Shown: piece after piece, positions 18,252 to 27,491 of the stretch
How positions within the stretch are numbered: position 1 is the first letter of the stretch
Layout of the letters: each line of letters opens with the position of its first letter
Assembly (NCBI GenBank): GCA_016716665.1
Contig: JADJVH010000006.1
Coordinates: 62,001-126,000, forward strand
Reading direction: 5' to 3'
Source: Candidatus Opimibacter iunctus
GTDB lineage: Bacteria > Bacteroidota > Bacteroidia > Chitinophagales > Saprospiraceae
DNA length: 64,000 bases
Notes under the pieces: generated by a model
Seen by the model: only the letters and a program-made list of their open reading frames with translations
Database searches by the model: none
What the model was told of the DNA's origin: nothing
Made by a program: the position numbers and the translations under genes

Positions 18252-18764
18252 CTATTCTTTTTTCGCTTTATAGGCTTCCCAGGTAGTGGTTTTGTATTGT
18301 TCTTCTGCAGCAAACCTGAGTTCCTTCATGAGCATAGGGCTATCCATATATCCGGGAGAAGCCAGTATCCTCGCATATTCCTGGTCCAGGATGACATAGG
18401 TTGGATAGGACATTTGGCCATCGAGCAGTTCGTATGCAAGTTTATGCATACCATCTCTCCCTCCGGGGATCCAGTTAAATTCCACTCCTCTCCATTTAAT
18501 CACCTCTTTCTGCTCCGCGTTGAGCTTTACGGGGTAAAAGTTGTCATTGATCATTTTGATGACATCAGCCTCCTTGAAAGTAGTGGCGTCCATTTTTTTG
18601 CACCATCCGCACCATTCCGTATAGACATCCACGAAAATCTTCTTCGGCTGTTTGGCGTTGGCGGCATCAGCCTCTTCCCATGACATCCAGTGAATTTCCT
18701 GCCCGCTTGCCTGCATTGTCAGCAATAACAGCAAGACAGGTAAACAATACTTGATTAAAGACAT
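18252..18764 (-). CDS. Secreted thioredoxin-family protein with CGWC motif
   Basis: About 170 residues. I place the start at the ATG at 18764 because it gives a proper signal peptide (MSLIKYCLPVLLLLLTM...ASGQ), while an upstream in-frame start at 18803 would overlap ubiX on the other strand. The thioredoxin domain begins with the strand KKIFVDVYTEWCGWCKKMD, so the redox motif is CGWC as in DsbD C-terminal-like proteins. A cis-Pro follows in SYPTYVILD. It probably acts as a periplasmic disulfide reductase or in stress repair. It is divergent from ubiX. Confidence 0.85.
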   Translation of the reverse strand: MSLIKYCLPVLLLLLTMQASGQEIHWMSWEEADAANAKQPKKIFVDVYTEWCGWCKKMDATTFKEADVIKMINDNFYPVKLNAEQKEVIKWRGVEFNWIPGGRDGMHKLAYELLDGQMSYPTYVILDQEYARILASPGYMDSPMLMKELRFAAEEQYKTTTWEAYKAKKE

Positions 18765-18797
18765 TATATTGCTATATTTTGATCTAATGACAAAGAT

Positions 18798-19376
18798 ATG
18801 CATAAACTGATTGTAGCTATCGGGGGATCTAGTGGTTCGATCTATGCCCGGCTCCTCTTAGACAGGCTGGCAGAGATTCCGGATCAGTACGCAGAGGTGG
18901 GGATTATCATGAGCAGGAATGCGGAGGTCAACTGGGATATGGAGATCAGGGATAAATCAATACACAGTTACGGACATCGGGTCTATGAGGCACTTGACTT
19001 TAATGCGCCATTCGCAAGTGGTTCCGCCCGGTTCAATACGATGATTGTATGTCCATGTTCGATGGGTGCATTGGCCCGGATGGCACACGGGCTTTCGGAC
19101 GACCTCATGACCCGGGCTGTTGATGTGATCCTTAAGGAGAGAAGGAAGCTGATCCTGGTACCCCGTGAAACCCCCTTCAATCTTATTCATCTGGATAACA
19201 TGCGAAAACTTACCGAGGCAGGGGCTATTGTTTGTCCAGCCATCCCCTCATTTTACAGCGGGGCAGATACCATCGAAAAAGTCTGCCTGACAGTTGTAGA
19301 CAGGGTACTGGACCTGGCAGGGTTTCAGGTTGATACCTATAGGTGGGGTGAAGGAAAAGTGAAGAGTGAAAAATGA
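18798..19376 (+). CDS. ubiX: UbiX-family flavin prenyltransferase
   Basis: A 192-residue flavoprotein that makes prenylated FMN for UbiD-type decarboxylases. Motifs are the N-terminal AIGGSSGSIYARLL, the CPCSMGALARMAHGLSDDL segment, and LVPRETPFNLIHLDNM followed by IPSFYSG. With the UbiA-type prenyltransferase at 20.4 kb it fits the futalosine menaquinone route (MqnM/MqnP roles), which would feed the quinone used by alternative complex III (inference). The last codons (after RWGEG) are formed by a GTGAAGAGTGAAAA repeat that also occurs at 18131, so the extreme C-terminus is probably not functional. Confidence 0.92.
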   Translation: MHKLIVAIGGSSGSIYARLLLDRLAEIPDQYAEVGIIMSRNAEVNWDMEIRDKSIHSYGHRVYEALDFNAPFASGSARFNTMIVCPCSMGALARMAHGLSDDLMTRAVDVILKERRKLILVPRETPFNLIHLDNMRKLTEAGAIVCPAIPSFYSGADTIEKVCLTVVDRVLDLAGFQVDTYRWGEGKVKSEK

Positions 19377-19437
19377 AGTGTTTTTCACACTTCCTAAGCG
19401 CTATGCCCTATGCCCTATGCTCTCTGCTCTATGCTTG

Positions 19438-19509
19438 TAGCCCCGGCAGGAATCGAACCTGCATCAAAAGTTTAGGAAACTTCTATTCTATCCATTGAAC
19501 TACGGGACC
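19438..19509 (-). tRNA. tRNA-Arg (anticodon CCU)
   Basis: A minus-strand cloverleaf. The acceptor stem is GGTCCCG with CGGGGCT (one G-U at the end), the D-arm GTTC/GAAT, the anticodon stem GAAGT/ACTTT with loop TTCCTAA (anticodon CCT), and the T-arm GCAGG-TTCGATT-CCTGC. The discriminator is A and CCA is not encoded. It reads AGG codons. Confidence 0.94.
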
Positions 19510-19686
19510 ATACATCCTGATCAAGCCAACCGGAGATAAAGGTCAGGGACCCTGGCAGCCGGCGAGGCGGTTTTGAAGATCAGGGTGCAAATATATAGTT
19601 ATCTCAGATGGTATGAAACTCATCGCTGATCAAATTATCAAATCACTGATTCACACCTTATTAACAGGAGTTCATACATCCAAACT

Positions 19687-19716
19687 TTTGAGATATATAG
19701 ACTTATCCTAATTTTG
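19687..19716 (+). promoter_or_regulatory. Bacteroidota-type promoter for the DUF1573 lipoprotein gene
   Basis: TTTG at 19687-19690 and TAATTTTG at 19709-19716 are separated by 18 bases. This closely matches the phylum consensus TTTG-N19-TAnnTTTG. The start codon is 36 bases further on. The rest of 19510-19686 holds nothing I recognise. Confidence 0.7.
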
Positions 19717-19751
19717 ATCCATCTTTCAGTAACTTAAAAATAATCTCAGAA

Positions 19752-20315
19752 ATGAATCTATTTAAAAATCTATTTGCAGCGTTGATCGTAGTGGTTTCCC
19801 TGACAATGATCGCGTGCCAGGGTGATGCGGATGATGCACGTGCCAAGGCAAGAGAAAGTCTGGCGACTTCAGCCGATGGTACAGTAGCCCCAACAGCTGC
19901 TGATCCAAATGCCCAGCCTCAGGCTGTAGCTGCTGAAGGCACAGCGCCTGCAGGCCCAACAACTACGATGACCTTTGAGCAGACCGATTATGATTTTGGT
20001 TCTGTTAAAGAAGGGGAGAAAGTACAGCATACATACAAGTTTAAGAACACAGGTAGCGAACCATTGATCATCAGCGGCGCTAAAGGTTCATGCGGATGTA
20101 CTGTGCCAAAATGGCCTTCAGAGCCAATTCCTCCTGGTGGAACAGGTGTAATTGATGTTCAATTTGACAGCAAAGGCAAACCAGGCAAACAGACTAAGCG
20201 TGTAACGGTGAATGCTAATACCATTCCTGCACAGACTTTCCTCAATATCTCAGGAAATGTGGAAAAGGATCCAAATGCACCTGCAGTAAAGCCTGCTGAA
20301 GCACCTAAACATTAA
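19752..20315 (+). CDS. DUF1573 domain lipoprotein
   Basis: A 187-residue protein with a lipoprotein signal (lipid Cys in TMIACQG at about residue 22) and an Ala/Pro-rich linker (about 30-70). It ends in a DUF1573 Ig-like domain: FGSVKEGEKVQHTYKFKNTG, then CGCTVPKWP and the IPPGGTGVIDVQFDSKGK strand. DUF1573 proteins are abundant envelope proteins of unknown function in Bacteroidota. Its own promoter lies upstream and a strong terminator downstream, so it is monocistronic. Confidence 0.9.
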   Translation: MNLFKNLFAALIVVVSLTMIACQGDADDARAKARESLATSADGTVAPTAADPNAQPQAVAAEGTAPAGPTTTMTFEQTDYDFGSVKEGEKVQHTYKFKNTGSEPLIISGAKGSCGCTVPKWPSEPIPPGGTGVIDVQFDSKGKPGKQTKRVTVNANTIPAQTFLNISGNVEKDPNAPAVKPAEAPKH

Positions 20316-20338
20316 TAACCACGAGTTATTATAGCTTA

Positions 20339-20380
20339 AAATGCCTGTAAAGAGTTTTTCTTTACAGGCATTTCTATTTT
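20339..20380 (+). terminator. Rho-independent terminator
   Basis: A perfect 14-bp stem (20339-20352 with 20360-20373) and a 7-base loop are followed by TCTATTTTT. It lies 23 bp after the DUF1573 stop and directly before the prenyltransferase start. Confidence 0.9.
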
Positions 20381-20383
20381 TAC

Positions 20384-21250
20384 ATGATGAAGGCCTACCT
20401 CTCCCTGATCAAATTTGCGCACACTGTTTTTGCATTGCCTTTTGCTTTCCTTTCCTTTTTTCTTGGTATCGAGTCAGCAGGGTCGGACATCAACTGGGTA
20501 TTGTTTCTCCAGATACTCCTCTGTATGGTTTTTGCACGTAGTGCAGCAATGGCTTTCAACAGGTATGTGGACAGGGATATAGATGCACTCAATCAAAGGA
20601 CAAGAATCAGGGAATTGCCATCTGGGGTGATCCGCCCGCAATCCGCCCTCGCACTTGTTATCCTCATGTCATTGGCTTTTGTCTTTACAACTTATTGGAT
20701 CAATAGCCTGTGCTTTTACCTATCACCAGTGGCCCTTCTGGTCATCCTTAACTATAGTTATACCAAAAGGTTTACGTGGTTATGCCATTTTGTTCTTGGC
20801 CTCGGCCTGGGTCTCGCACCGGTTGGAGCCTTTATCGCTGTAACCGGAAAGTTTGAACTTCTACCTCTATTATATGGTATTATGGTCCTTCTGTGGGTGA
20901 GTGGCTTTGACATACTGTATGCCTTGCAGGATGAATCTTTTGACCGGAGCAATGGCTTGCAATCTGTACCTCAGCGTTTTGGCCAGGAAAAGGCTAAGCG
21001 AATTGCCATATTTGTTCACACACTTTGTGCCCTGCTTTTGGTCTATATCACCTGGTATCAAAGCCACTTATTCCCTGCCCTTGGGTTCCTGCATTGGATT
21101 GGAGCAGCGGGATTTATAGGATTATTATTCTGGCAGCATCGACTCGTCTTTCTCTATGATCTGGAAAAAATAAATCAGGCTTTTTTTGAAACCAATGGCA
21201 TTGCTAGCCTCTGTTTTGGATCCGCAGTAATGATTGATGTGCTATTTTAA
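20384..21250 (+). CDS. UbiA-like polyprenyltransferase (probable menaquinone/futalosine pathway, MqnP type)
   Basis: A 288-residue membrane prenyltransferase with about eight helices. The first Asp motif is NRYVDRDIDALNQRT and the second is DILYALQDESFDRSNGLQS, as in 4-hydroxybenzoate or MqnP polyprenyltransferases. The chain YTKRFTWLCHFVLGLGLGLAPVGA sits between them. Bacteroidota of this type use menaquinone, so the substrate is more likely the futalosine intermediate than 4-hydroxybenzoate (inference). Two ATGs stand side by side at 20384. The ubiX gene is 1 kb upstream on the same strand. Confidence 0.87.
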   Translation: MMKAYLSLIKFAHTVFALPFAFLSFFLGIESAGSDINWVLFLQILLCMVFARSAAMAFNRYVDRDIDALNQRTRIRELPSGVIRPQSALALVILMSLAFVFTTYWINSLCFYLSPVALLVILNYSYTKRFTWLCHFVLGLGLGLAPVGAFIAVTGKFELLPLLYGIMVLLWVSGFDILYALQDESFDRSNGLQSVPQRFGQEKAKRIAIFVHTLCALLLVYITWYQSHLFPALGFLHWIGAAGFIGLLFWQHRLVFLYDLEKINQAFFETNGIASLCFGSAVMIDVLF

Positions 21251-21319
21251 ATCTAAAGGACACTTTCAATAGAAATAACCTTCTTGCCTCAAGAGGCTTA
21301 GATTTGGCCGGCATATCCG

Positions 21320-21910
21320 TTAGTGATTGGATAGAAAATCCAAAAACCGGCTCATGGCCATCGCCCTGTGACTTATCCTGTTTTTTAAATCGGCGGGCAA
21401 CTCACCAAAGGACTGGTCGAAGCCTGAAGGGATGAAGATGGGATCATACCCAAAACCTCCATGCCCGGTTGGGGTGAGGCCAATCGAACCCTCAATCTTT
21501 CCGGTAAACGTCATTATCTTTTCTGCATTGACCTGGTAGGCTATCACAGCTATGAACCTGGCTGATCGTGCAGTGGAATTTCCTAGTTCATCCAAAACTT
21601 TCATCAGGTTATCAACATTATCCCTGTGTTCGCCGGCATACCTGGCAGACCAGACCCCGGGCCTTCCATCAAGGGAATCAACTTCCAGGCCGCTATCATC
21701 AGCAAAGCAGGGTAGGCCTGTCCTGTCAAACACATAAGAAACCTTTGCTCTTGCATTGGCTTCAAAAGTGTCAAAGGGCTCCGGAATTTCCTCGGTCCAA
21801 TGAAGGTCATTCAGTCCTGACAGGAGATAACCTGGAGGAATCATTTTCCTGATTTCCTCAAGTTTATGGCTATTCCTACTGGCAAATAATAATGTTCTGT
21901 TCCCTGTCAT
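21320..21910 (-). CDS. rdgB: RdgB/HAM1 non-canonical purine NTP pyrophosphatase
   Basis: An enzyme of about 196 residues that hydrolyses dITP, XTP and similar nucleotides to protect DNA. The start is placed at ATG 21910 (MTGNRTLLFASRNSHKLEEI), which overlaps the upstream stop as ATGA; an earlier in-frame start would add a non-conserved leader. Motifs are FASRNSHKLEEI, GLPCFADDSGLEVDSL with GVWSARYAG, and GHGGFGYDPIFIP near residue 150. The C-terminus has NRISHRAMAMSRF. It is co-transcribed with the HolD-like gene. Confidence 0.94.
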   Translation of the reverse strand: MTGNRTLLFASRNSHKLEEIRKMIPPGYLLSGLNDLHWTEEIPEPFDTFEANARAKVSYVFDRTGLPCFADDSGLEVDSLDGRPGVWSARYAGEHRDNVDNLMKVLDELGNSTARSARFIAVIAYQVNAEKIMTFTGKIEGSIGLTPTGHGGFGYDPIFIPSGFDQSFGELPADLKNRISHRAMAMSRFLDFLSNH

Positions 21911-22326
21911 TTCCGCTCCTCCATATAGGTTTGCATACAATTCCAAAGCGTCTTCTTTGCATTTGGATTGACAGCCAGTTCATCGATAGGAAGGGTGAGT
22001 ATAAACGACATAGATTCGAGCTTGCACATCCCGGTGCGGCTCATGTCTATCCATAGTCCCAGGTCTGCGGGGGGCACCCCAAAACTGATGACCAGCCTTG
22101 GCTGCTGATTGCTCATCGTGGACATCGGGACAGGTGATGCCGGATCAAAAGCGACACGAAGTACATCGACGGTTAAATCCGCCTTTAGTGCAGTGGAAAT
22201 CTTTTGAAGAAGATCCTCTTCCGGGGCCAAAAGGGGCTGCCGCACAATCAACCATAACCATTGCCCGGAAATTCCGGTTTTGTGTTCAGGCGTTTCCGGA
22301 ATGTGATACGTTGTATATGGGAGCAT
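21907..22326 (-). CDS. HolD-like protein, possible DNA polymerase III psi subunit
   Basis: A 139-residue soluble protein not annotated by any obvious family. The C-terminal segment LPIDELAVNPNAKKTLW resembles, from memory, the end of E. coli psi (HolD), where an L..L..NP.A+..LW pattern occurs. The middle PRLVISFGVPPADLGL suits the strand-loop of the uracil-glycosylase-like fold of psi. In E. coli, psi links the clamp loader to SSB via chi. It overlaps rdgB by ATGA, a nucleotide-pool gene, which fits a replication setting. This is an inference from motif and length (psi is 137 residues) and needs a profile search. The alternative is a Bacteroidota-only protein of unknown role. Confidence 0.5.
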   Translation of the reverse strand: MLPYTTYHIPETPEHKTGISGQWLWLIVRQPLLAPEEDLLQKISTALKADLTVDVLRVAFDPASPVPMSTMSNQQPRLVISFGVPPADLGLWIDMSRTGMCKLESMSFILTLPIDELAVNPNAKKTLWNCMQTYMEERK

Positions 22327-22423
22327 AGACCAAATTTTGTTATAGATAATGGATGATTAAGCGAATTAAAGATTCCTTTTAAAATATATAACAGGCTGAC
22401 TGTGAGAACAAAATGAAATTAAT

Positions 22424-22431
22424 TACTTTTG
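22424..22431 (+). promoter_or_regulatory. -7 box for ilvE
   Basis: TACTTTTG matches TAnnTTTG and stands 16 bases before the ilvE ATG. No clear -33 partner is seen. Confidence 0.5.
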
Positions 22432-22447
22432 TTGCAAATCTAAGATA

Positions 22448-23521
22448 ATGAAGGACCTTACCATTCAACTCACCAGTGAATCCCGGGTATCAAAAGTAGA
22501 TTTTCATAATCTGCCTTTTGGTAAAATTATTACCGATCACATGTTCGAAATCGATTATGATGGTACAAAGTGGGTCAACCCGCGTATCACGCCTGTCGAA
22601 AAGATGAGTATTCATCCGATGAATATGGCACTTCATTACGGACAATCGATTTTTGAAGGTATGAAAGCATCCCGTTCCAAGGACGGGACACCACTACTGT
22701 TCAGGCCTGAAATGCATGCCGTACGAATGAATGCTTCTGCCCGCAGAATGTGCATGCCGGAAATACCGGAGGATATCTTTGTCGAGGCTTTGCATGCTAT
22801 TGTAGGCATCGATCAGGAATGGATTCCAAAGATTGAAGGAAGTGCCTTATATATTCGCCCGTTTATGTTTGCCACGGATGAAATGATCGGGGTTAAGGCT
22901 TCTGACACCTACAAGTTTATGATCATCTGTCTGCCAGTTGGTCCTTATTATCCAAAGCCAATTAAATTATTGGTAGAGTCACAATATATCCGCGCAGCAA
23001 AAGGTGGAGTAGGGGAAGCAAAGGCTGCAGGAAATTATGCAGCAGCGCTCTATCCATCTAAATTGGCCCGTGAGCAAGGTTATGACCAGGTGTTGTGGCT
23101 GGATGCAGTACATCACAAATACGCACAGGAGGTTGGCACCATGAATATCTTCTTTGTCTTTAAGGATGAAGTCGTCACTCCTGCCACTTCAGGAACAATC
23201 CTGAAGGGAATCACCAGGGCTTCAACTATTGAGATACTCAAAGGCAATGGGCTCAATGTCAGTGAGCGTGAGATATCCATTGATGAGATCTACAGCAAGT
23301 ACCAGGCTGGTGAATTGCTGGAAGTATTTGGAACAGGAACTGCCGCTTTGATTGCGAATGTGGAAGAAATCAAGTATGAAGATCACATCATGCATCTCGA
23401 CAGCAGCAACTGGCAATTGTCAACCTCCATCAAAAACGAAATCAATGGCATGCGCTTTGGAACCATTGAGGATAAGAGAGGCTGGACAGTCCCGGTAAAG
23501 GAAATTGCCGTTACCGCGTAA
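22448..23521 (+). CDS. ilvE: Branched-chain amino acid aminotransferase (class IV, PLP)
   Basis: A 357-residue enzyme for transamination of Leu, Ile and Val with 2-oxoglutarate. Motifs are MALHYGQSIFEGMKA near residue 60, FRPEMHAVRMNASARRM, the PLP lysine in AKAAGNYAAALYPS, and QEVGTMNIFFVF. The length suits the eukaryote-like subclass (about 355) common in Bacteroidota. Its own -7 box is upstream and a terminator hairpin lies 28 bp downstream, so it is a single-gene transcript. Confidence 0.96.
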   Translation: MKDLTIQLTSESRVSKVDFHNLPFGKIITDHMFEIDYDGTKWVNPRITPVEKMSIHPMNMALHYGQSIFEGMKASRSKDGTPLLFRPEMHAVRMNASARRMCMPEIPEDIFVEALHAIVGIDQEWIPKIEGSALYIRPFMFATDEMIGVKASDTYKFMIICLPVGPYYPKPIKLLVESQYIRAAKGGVGEAKAAGNYAAALYPSKLAREQGYDQVLWLDAVHHKYAQEVGTMNIFFVFKDEVVTPATSGTILKGITRASTIEILKGNGLNVSEREISIDEIYSKYQAGELLEVFGTGTAALIANVEEIKYEDHIMHLDSSNWQLSTSIKNEINGMRFGTIEDKRGWTVPVKEIAVTA

Positions 23522-23548
23522 ACTTATTTCCCACAGAGCATATTATAA

Positions 23549-23584
23549 AAGAAGGGCGCAACTGGTTGTGCCCTTCTTTTTTTG
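23549..23584 (+). terminator. Rho-independent terminator after ilvE
   Basis: A 14-bp stem with one G-U pair (23549-23562 with 23565-23578; the innermost pairs open to give a loop) is followed by a run of Ts to 23583. Confidence 0.85.
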
Positions 23585-23600
23585 AGCTAGATCAAAATAA

Positions 23601-23633
23601 AAATCCCGCCATCCGGTAAAGGAGGCGGGATTT
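23601..23633 (-). terminator. Hairpin terminator downstream of groL
   Basis: A perfect 10-bp stem (23601-23610 with 23624-23633) with a GGCGGG core is followed on the minus strand by ATTTTTATTTTG. It lies 52 bp after the groL stop. Confidence 0.8.
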
Positions 23634-23684
23634 CTTTTATAGTCTAATCTGCGAAATCTGCGTAATCTGTGGTCAATCTGCGGA

Positions 23685-25340
<1,656 letters not shown>

Positions 25341-25389
25341 TTAAACTTTGTTAATGTTGGAATATAAATCAGTATTGGGGTTGGCCACT

Positions 25390-25662
25390 TTATTGGATGA
25401 CGACAAGGACATCGTCTTCTCTCATGATCAGGTAATCCACCCCTTCGTAGGCTAATTCCTGACCGGAATACTTGCCATAAAGTACGATGTCTCCGACCTG
25501 AATGGTCATCAGATTACCATCTTTTCCGGGACCTACGGCCACCACTTCGCCACGTTGTGGTTTTTCTTTTGCCGTATCGGGTATGATTATCCCTCCTTTG
25601 GTCTTTTCTTCGGCGGGAGCGGGTTTGATCACGATCCGGTCATTGATAGGTTTAAGTTTCAT
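25390..25662 (-). CDS. groS: Co-chaperonin GroES
   Basis: A 90-residue lid subunit of GroEL. It has [18 protein letters not shown] at the start, the mobile loop [16 protein letters not shown], and YGKYSGQEL near residue 67. It is the first gene of the groSL operon. No clear CIRCE inverted repeat stands upstream; instead there is a nested inverted-repeat structure at 25748-25862. Confidence 0.97.
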   Translation of the reverse strand: MKLKPINDRIVIKPAPAEEKTKGGIIIPDTAKEKPQRGEVVAVGPGKDGNLMTIQVGDIVLYGKYSGQELAYEGVDYLIMREDDVLVVIQ

Positions 25663-25747
25663 AGATTTTGATGATTTTATTGTTGATGATTTAAATTAAG
25701 GGTTCAATGTCAAGCGTCCATTATCATAAGACGTGCCAGATGGGCTA

Positions 25748-25862
25748 TCCCTGCCATTTTTACAGATATGGCTTCAAACCATCGTCGGATTGGCGTGAAG
25801 CGATTGAAATGATAAGAGACCTGCTGCCAATATGGCAATGAAAAGCCTAGGTATGGCAGGGA
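25748..25862. other. Nested inverted repeats between secG and groS, possible structured RNA
   Basis: TCCCTGCCAT (25748-25757) and ATGGCAGGGA (25853-25862) are perfect 10-bp complements. Between them are a 6-bp pair, GCTTCA with TGAAGC, and a stem-loop with ACCT/AGGT around TGCCAATATGGCA (25825-25837). Together they could fold into a three-way junction of 115 nt. No T-run follows on either strand. The intergenic span 25663-25919 shows no gene. On the minus strand this would lie in the groS leader or the secG tail. Confidence 0.4.
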
Positions 25863-25919
25863 ACGCACCGGTCAGTAACCGGACGAATAAGCAATGAAAT
25901 ATAGGACAGGGTAGTGCTG

Positions 25920-26147
25920 TTATTTGACAAAGAAGCTGGCAAATATGCACAGGCTGAATAAGGCTGCAGTAAGGCCCCAGGTCAGTTTTTCAATAAAATC
26001 GACTGACTTGGCAGCGCCAAACATCTGGTTGGCACTCTGACCACCAAATGTGCTGTCTACACCGCCCCCCTTAGGGTTCTGGATGAGGATAACGGCCATC
26101 AGGAGGACGCAGATAAGAGCAATGAGTATCGTGATTAACTTAAGCAT
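25920..26147 (-). CDS. secG: Preprotein translocase subunit SecG
   Basis: A 75-residue two-helix membrane protein of the SecYEG channel. It shows LILIQNPKGGG-like AVILIQNPKGGGVDSTFGG, the loop conserved in SecG, flanked by helices at about 4-22 and 55-74. The length is normal for the phylum. It lies 15 bp after the TPR-like protein gene on the same strand. Confidence 0.95.
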   Translation of the reverse strand: MLKLITILIALICVLLMAVILIQNPKGGGVDSTFGGQSANQMFGAAKSVDFIEKLTWGLTAALFSLCIFASFFVK

Positions 26148-26162
26148 GACAATTGAATATAA

Positions 26163-26966
26163 TTATTGTAGGGCCTCAATTTTGGCTGCAAAGAAACCAC
26201 TTTTTTCCGGATATTTTTCCATCAGTTTGATATACATTTCAATCGCCTGCTCTTTGTATCCCTGTCCGGCAAGGAGATCAGCAAAGGTTTCAGATATCCC
26301 TTCTCCAGCAGGTCCTCCCCCCTGGGCCAGGGCAAAATCATCTTCGTACGGGTGCACATATTCTGATCCGGCAAGGCTTTTCAGCCATTTGGTATATGGG
26401 GAAAGGGAAGTCTCAGAGGATGTATAGTCCTGGTAACCGGACTGTAGTTTAGTATCTTCTTGTCGCTTGACAGATTTTGCAGCTTTCCGGATTAGCTTAC
26501 CTGCCTTGGCACTCTTTTCCTCCTCAGGGTAGATATCCGTGGTGTCCTCACGCTGTCCGGAGTCCAACATTTCCTTTTTACGTTTTTTCCCCTTTTTCTT
26601 TGATTTGCCCTTATGGTCATCAATTGGGGTGTCATCACTATCCTTCTGAGGTATTGCAATTAATTGCGGCACATCGATGCTTATTGTTTCATTATCAGCA
26701 GTTTCCGACGCAGCACTTCCAGTTGTTTCGATGGATGGAGAGGGCTCATGAGTCAATACCTCGGGCAACATTGGGCTGGTTGATAGATGGAGCGATGGAA
26801 TAGACGATGCATCTGACAGGTGTTCATCCAGGGTTTTAGACGGATCCGGACTGCGCAAGAGGAACTCATGGGTATTGCCGGCCAATGCAGATCCATTCCC
26901 GATTTCAGGATGTAGTGCTTCTGGAATTCCAGGATTGAAGATGCGCTTTTTGTTTTTTTCGTCCAT
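26163..26966 (-). CDS. Hypothetical protein with a lysine-rich low-complexity region and a C-terminal TPR-like repeat
   Basis: A 267-residue protein with no signal peptide. Residues 1-110 look disordered, followed by a very basic patch (about 120-135, KGKSKKKGKKRKKE). The last 40 residues (FADLLAGQGYKEQAIEMYIK with LMEKYPEKSGFFA) form a single tetratricopeptide-like hairpin. Similar proteins occur next to lptE and secG in Bacteroidota. I know no function; protein-protein or nucleic acid contact is plausible from the composition only. Confidence 0.7.
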   Translation of the reverse strand: MDEKNKKRIFNPGIPEALHPEIGNGSALAGNTHEFLLRSPDPSKTLDEHLSDASSIPSLHLSTSPMLPEVLTHEPSPSIETTGSAASETADNETISIDVPQLIAIPQKDSDDTPIDDHKGKSKKKGKKRKKEMLDSGQREDTTDIYPEEEKSAKAGKLIRKAAKSVKRQEDTKLQSGYQDYTSSETSLSPYTKWLKSLAGSEYVHPYEDDFALAQGGGPAGEGISETFADLLAGQGYKEQAIEMYIKLMEKYPEKSGFFAAKIEALQ

Positions 26967-26975
26967 TGGGCCAGC

Positions 26976-27476
26976 CTACCAGTTGTTAAAAGCCTGGTTG
27001 AAGATATCTTCCAGGATCTGGTTGAAGATAATCGTTATCAGGTCATCCTGAACCTGTAATAAGTTTTGGTCAGTCGGGAAGTCAGCAAAATGTGAAAATG
27101 TCTTGGTCCAGGTGTCCTTGGCATCAAGATGATTGGCATATTCTACCGCGACAAAAATAGTCAATCGGTTAAAGGACGTTTGTTCATCAGGTTTTGGTGC
27201 CACCGCCGAAACGACAAAGCTTTGAATAGTGCCATTAAATTCAAGGTCGGGATTGAGATTGGTATACTGCAACCTTGATTCCCTTGATACCTTATCCTTG
27301 AGTGCTTCCTGGAAGGTCTGGTTGATGGTGGCAGGTGCATTGAGTGCGGTCAGTTTAAAATTGCCAACATAAAAGGTCTTTACATCAGGCTGGATGCTGT
27401 AGCCTTTGAGGGAATAGCACCCACTCACCAATGGCAAGCAGGCCAACAGAACCCAAAAACATCTTACTCCTTTCAT
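26976..27476 (-). CDS. lptE: LptE-family lipopolysaccharide assembly lipoprotein
   Basis: A 166-residue lipoprotein with signal cleavage before Cys in LVSGCYSLKGYS. LptE sits inside the LptD barrel in the outer membrane and helps insert LPS. The family pattern of Bacteroidota LptE is clear: GYSIQPDVKTFYVGNF near the start, FQEALKDKVSRESRL, and VQDDLITIIFNQILEDIFN at the C-terminus. The gene lies 9 bp upstream of the TPR-like gene and after the sigma-54 activator gene, the usual order here. Confidence 0.92.
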   Translation of the reverse strand: MKGVRCFWVLLACLPLVSGCYSLKGYSIQPDVKTFYVGNFKLTALNAPATINQTFQEALKDKVSRESRLQYTNLNPDLEFNGTIQSFVVSAVAPKPDEQTSFNRLTIFVAVEYANHLDAKDTWTKTFSHFADFPTDQNLLQVQDDLITIIFNQILEDIFNQAFNNW

Positions 27477-27491
27477 TCCTTTTTATTACAC

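Noticed and set aside
21251..21319. Terminator between the UbiA-like gene and rdgB
   Set aside because: AAATCTAA/TTAGATTT and GCCTC/GAGGC pairs exist, but the stems are short or far apart and no T-run follows.
25663..25919. CIRCE element, 5S rRNA or sigma-54 promoter upstream of groS
   Set aside because: No TTAGCACTC-N9-GAGTGCTAA is present. The folded region lacks the 5S loop sequences. TGGCACG on the minus strand has no proper -12 GC partner.
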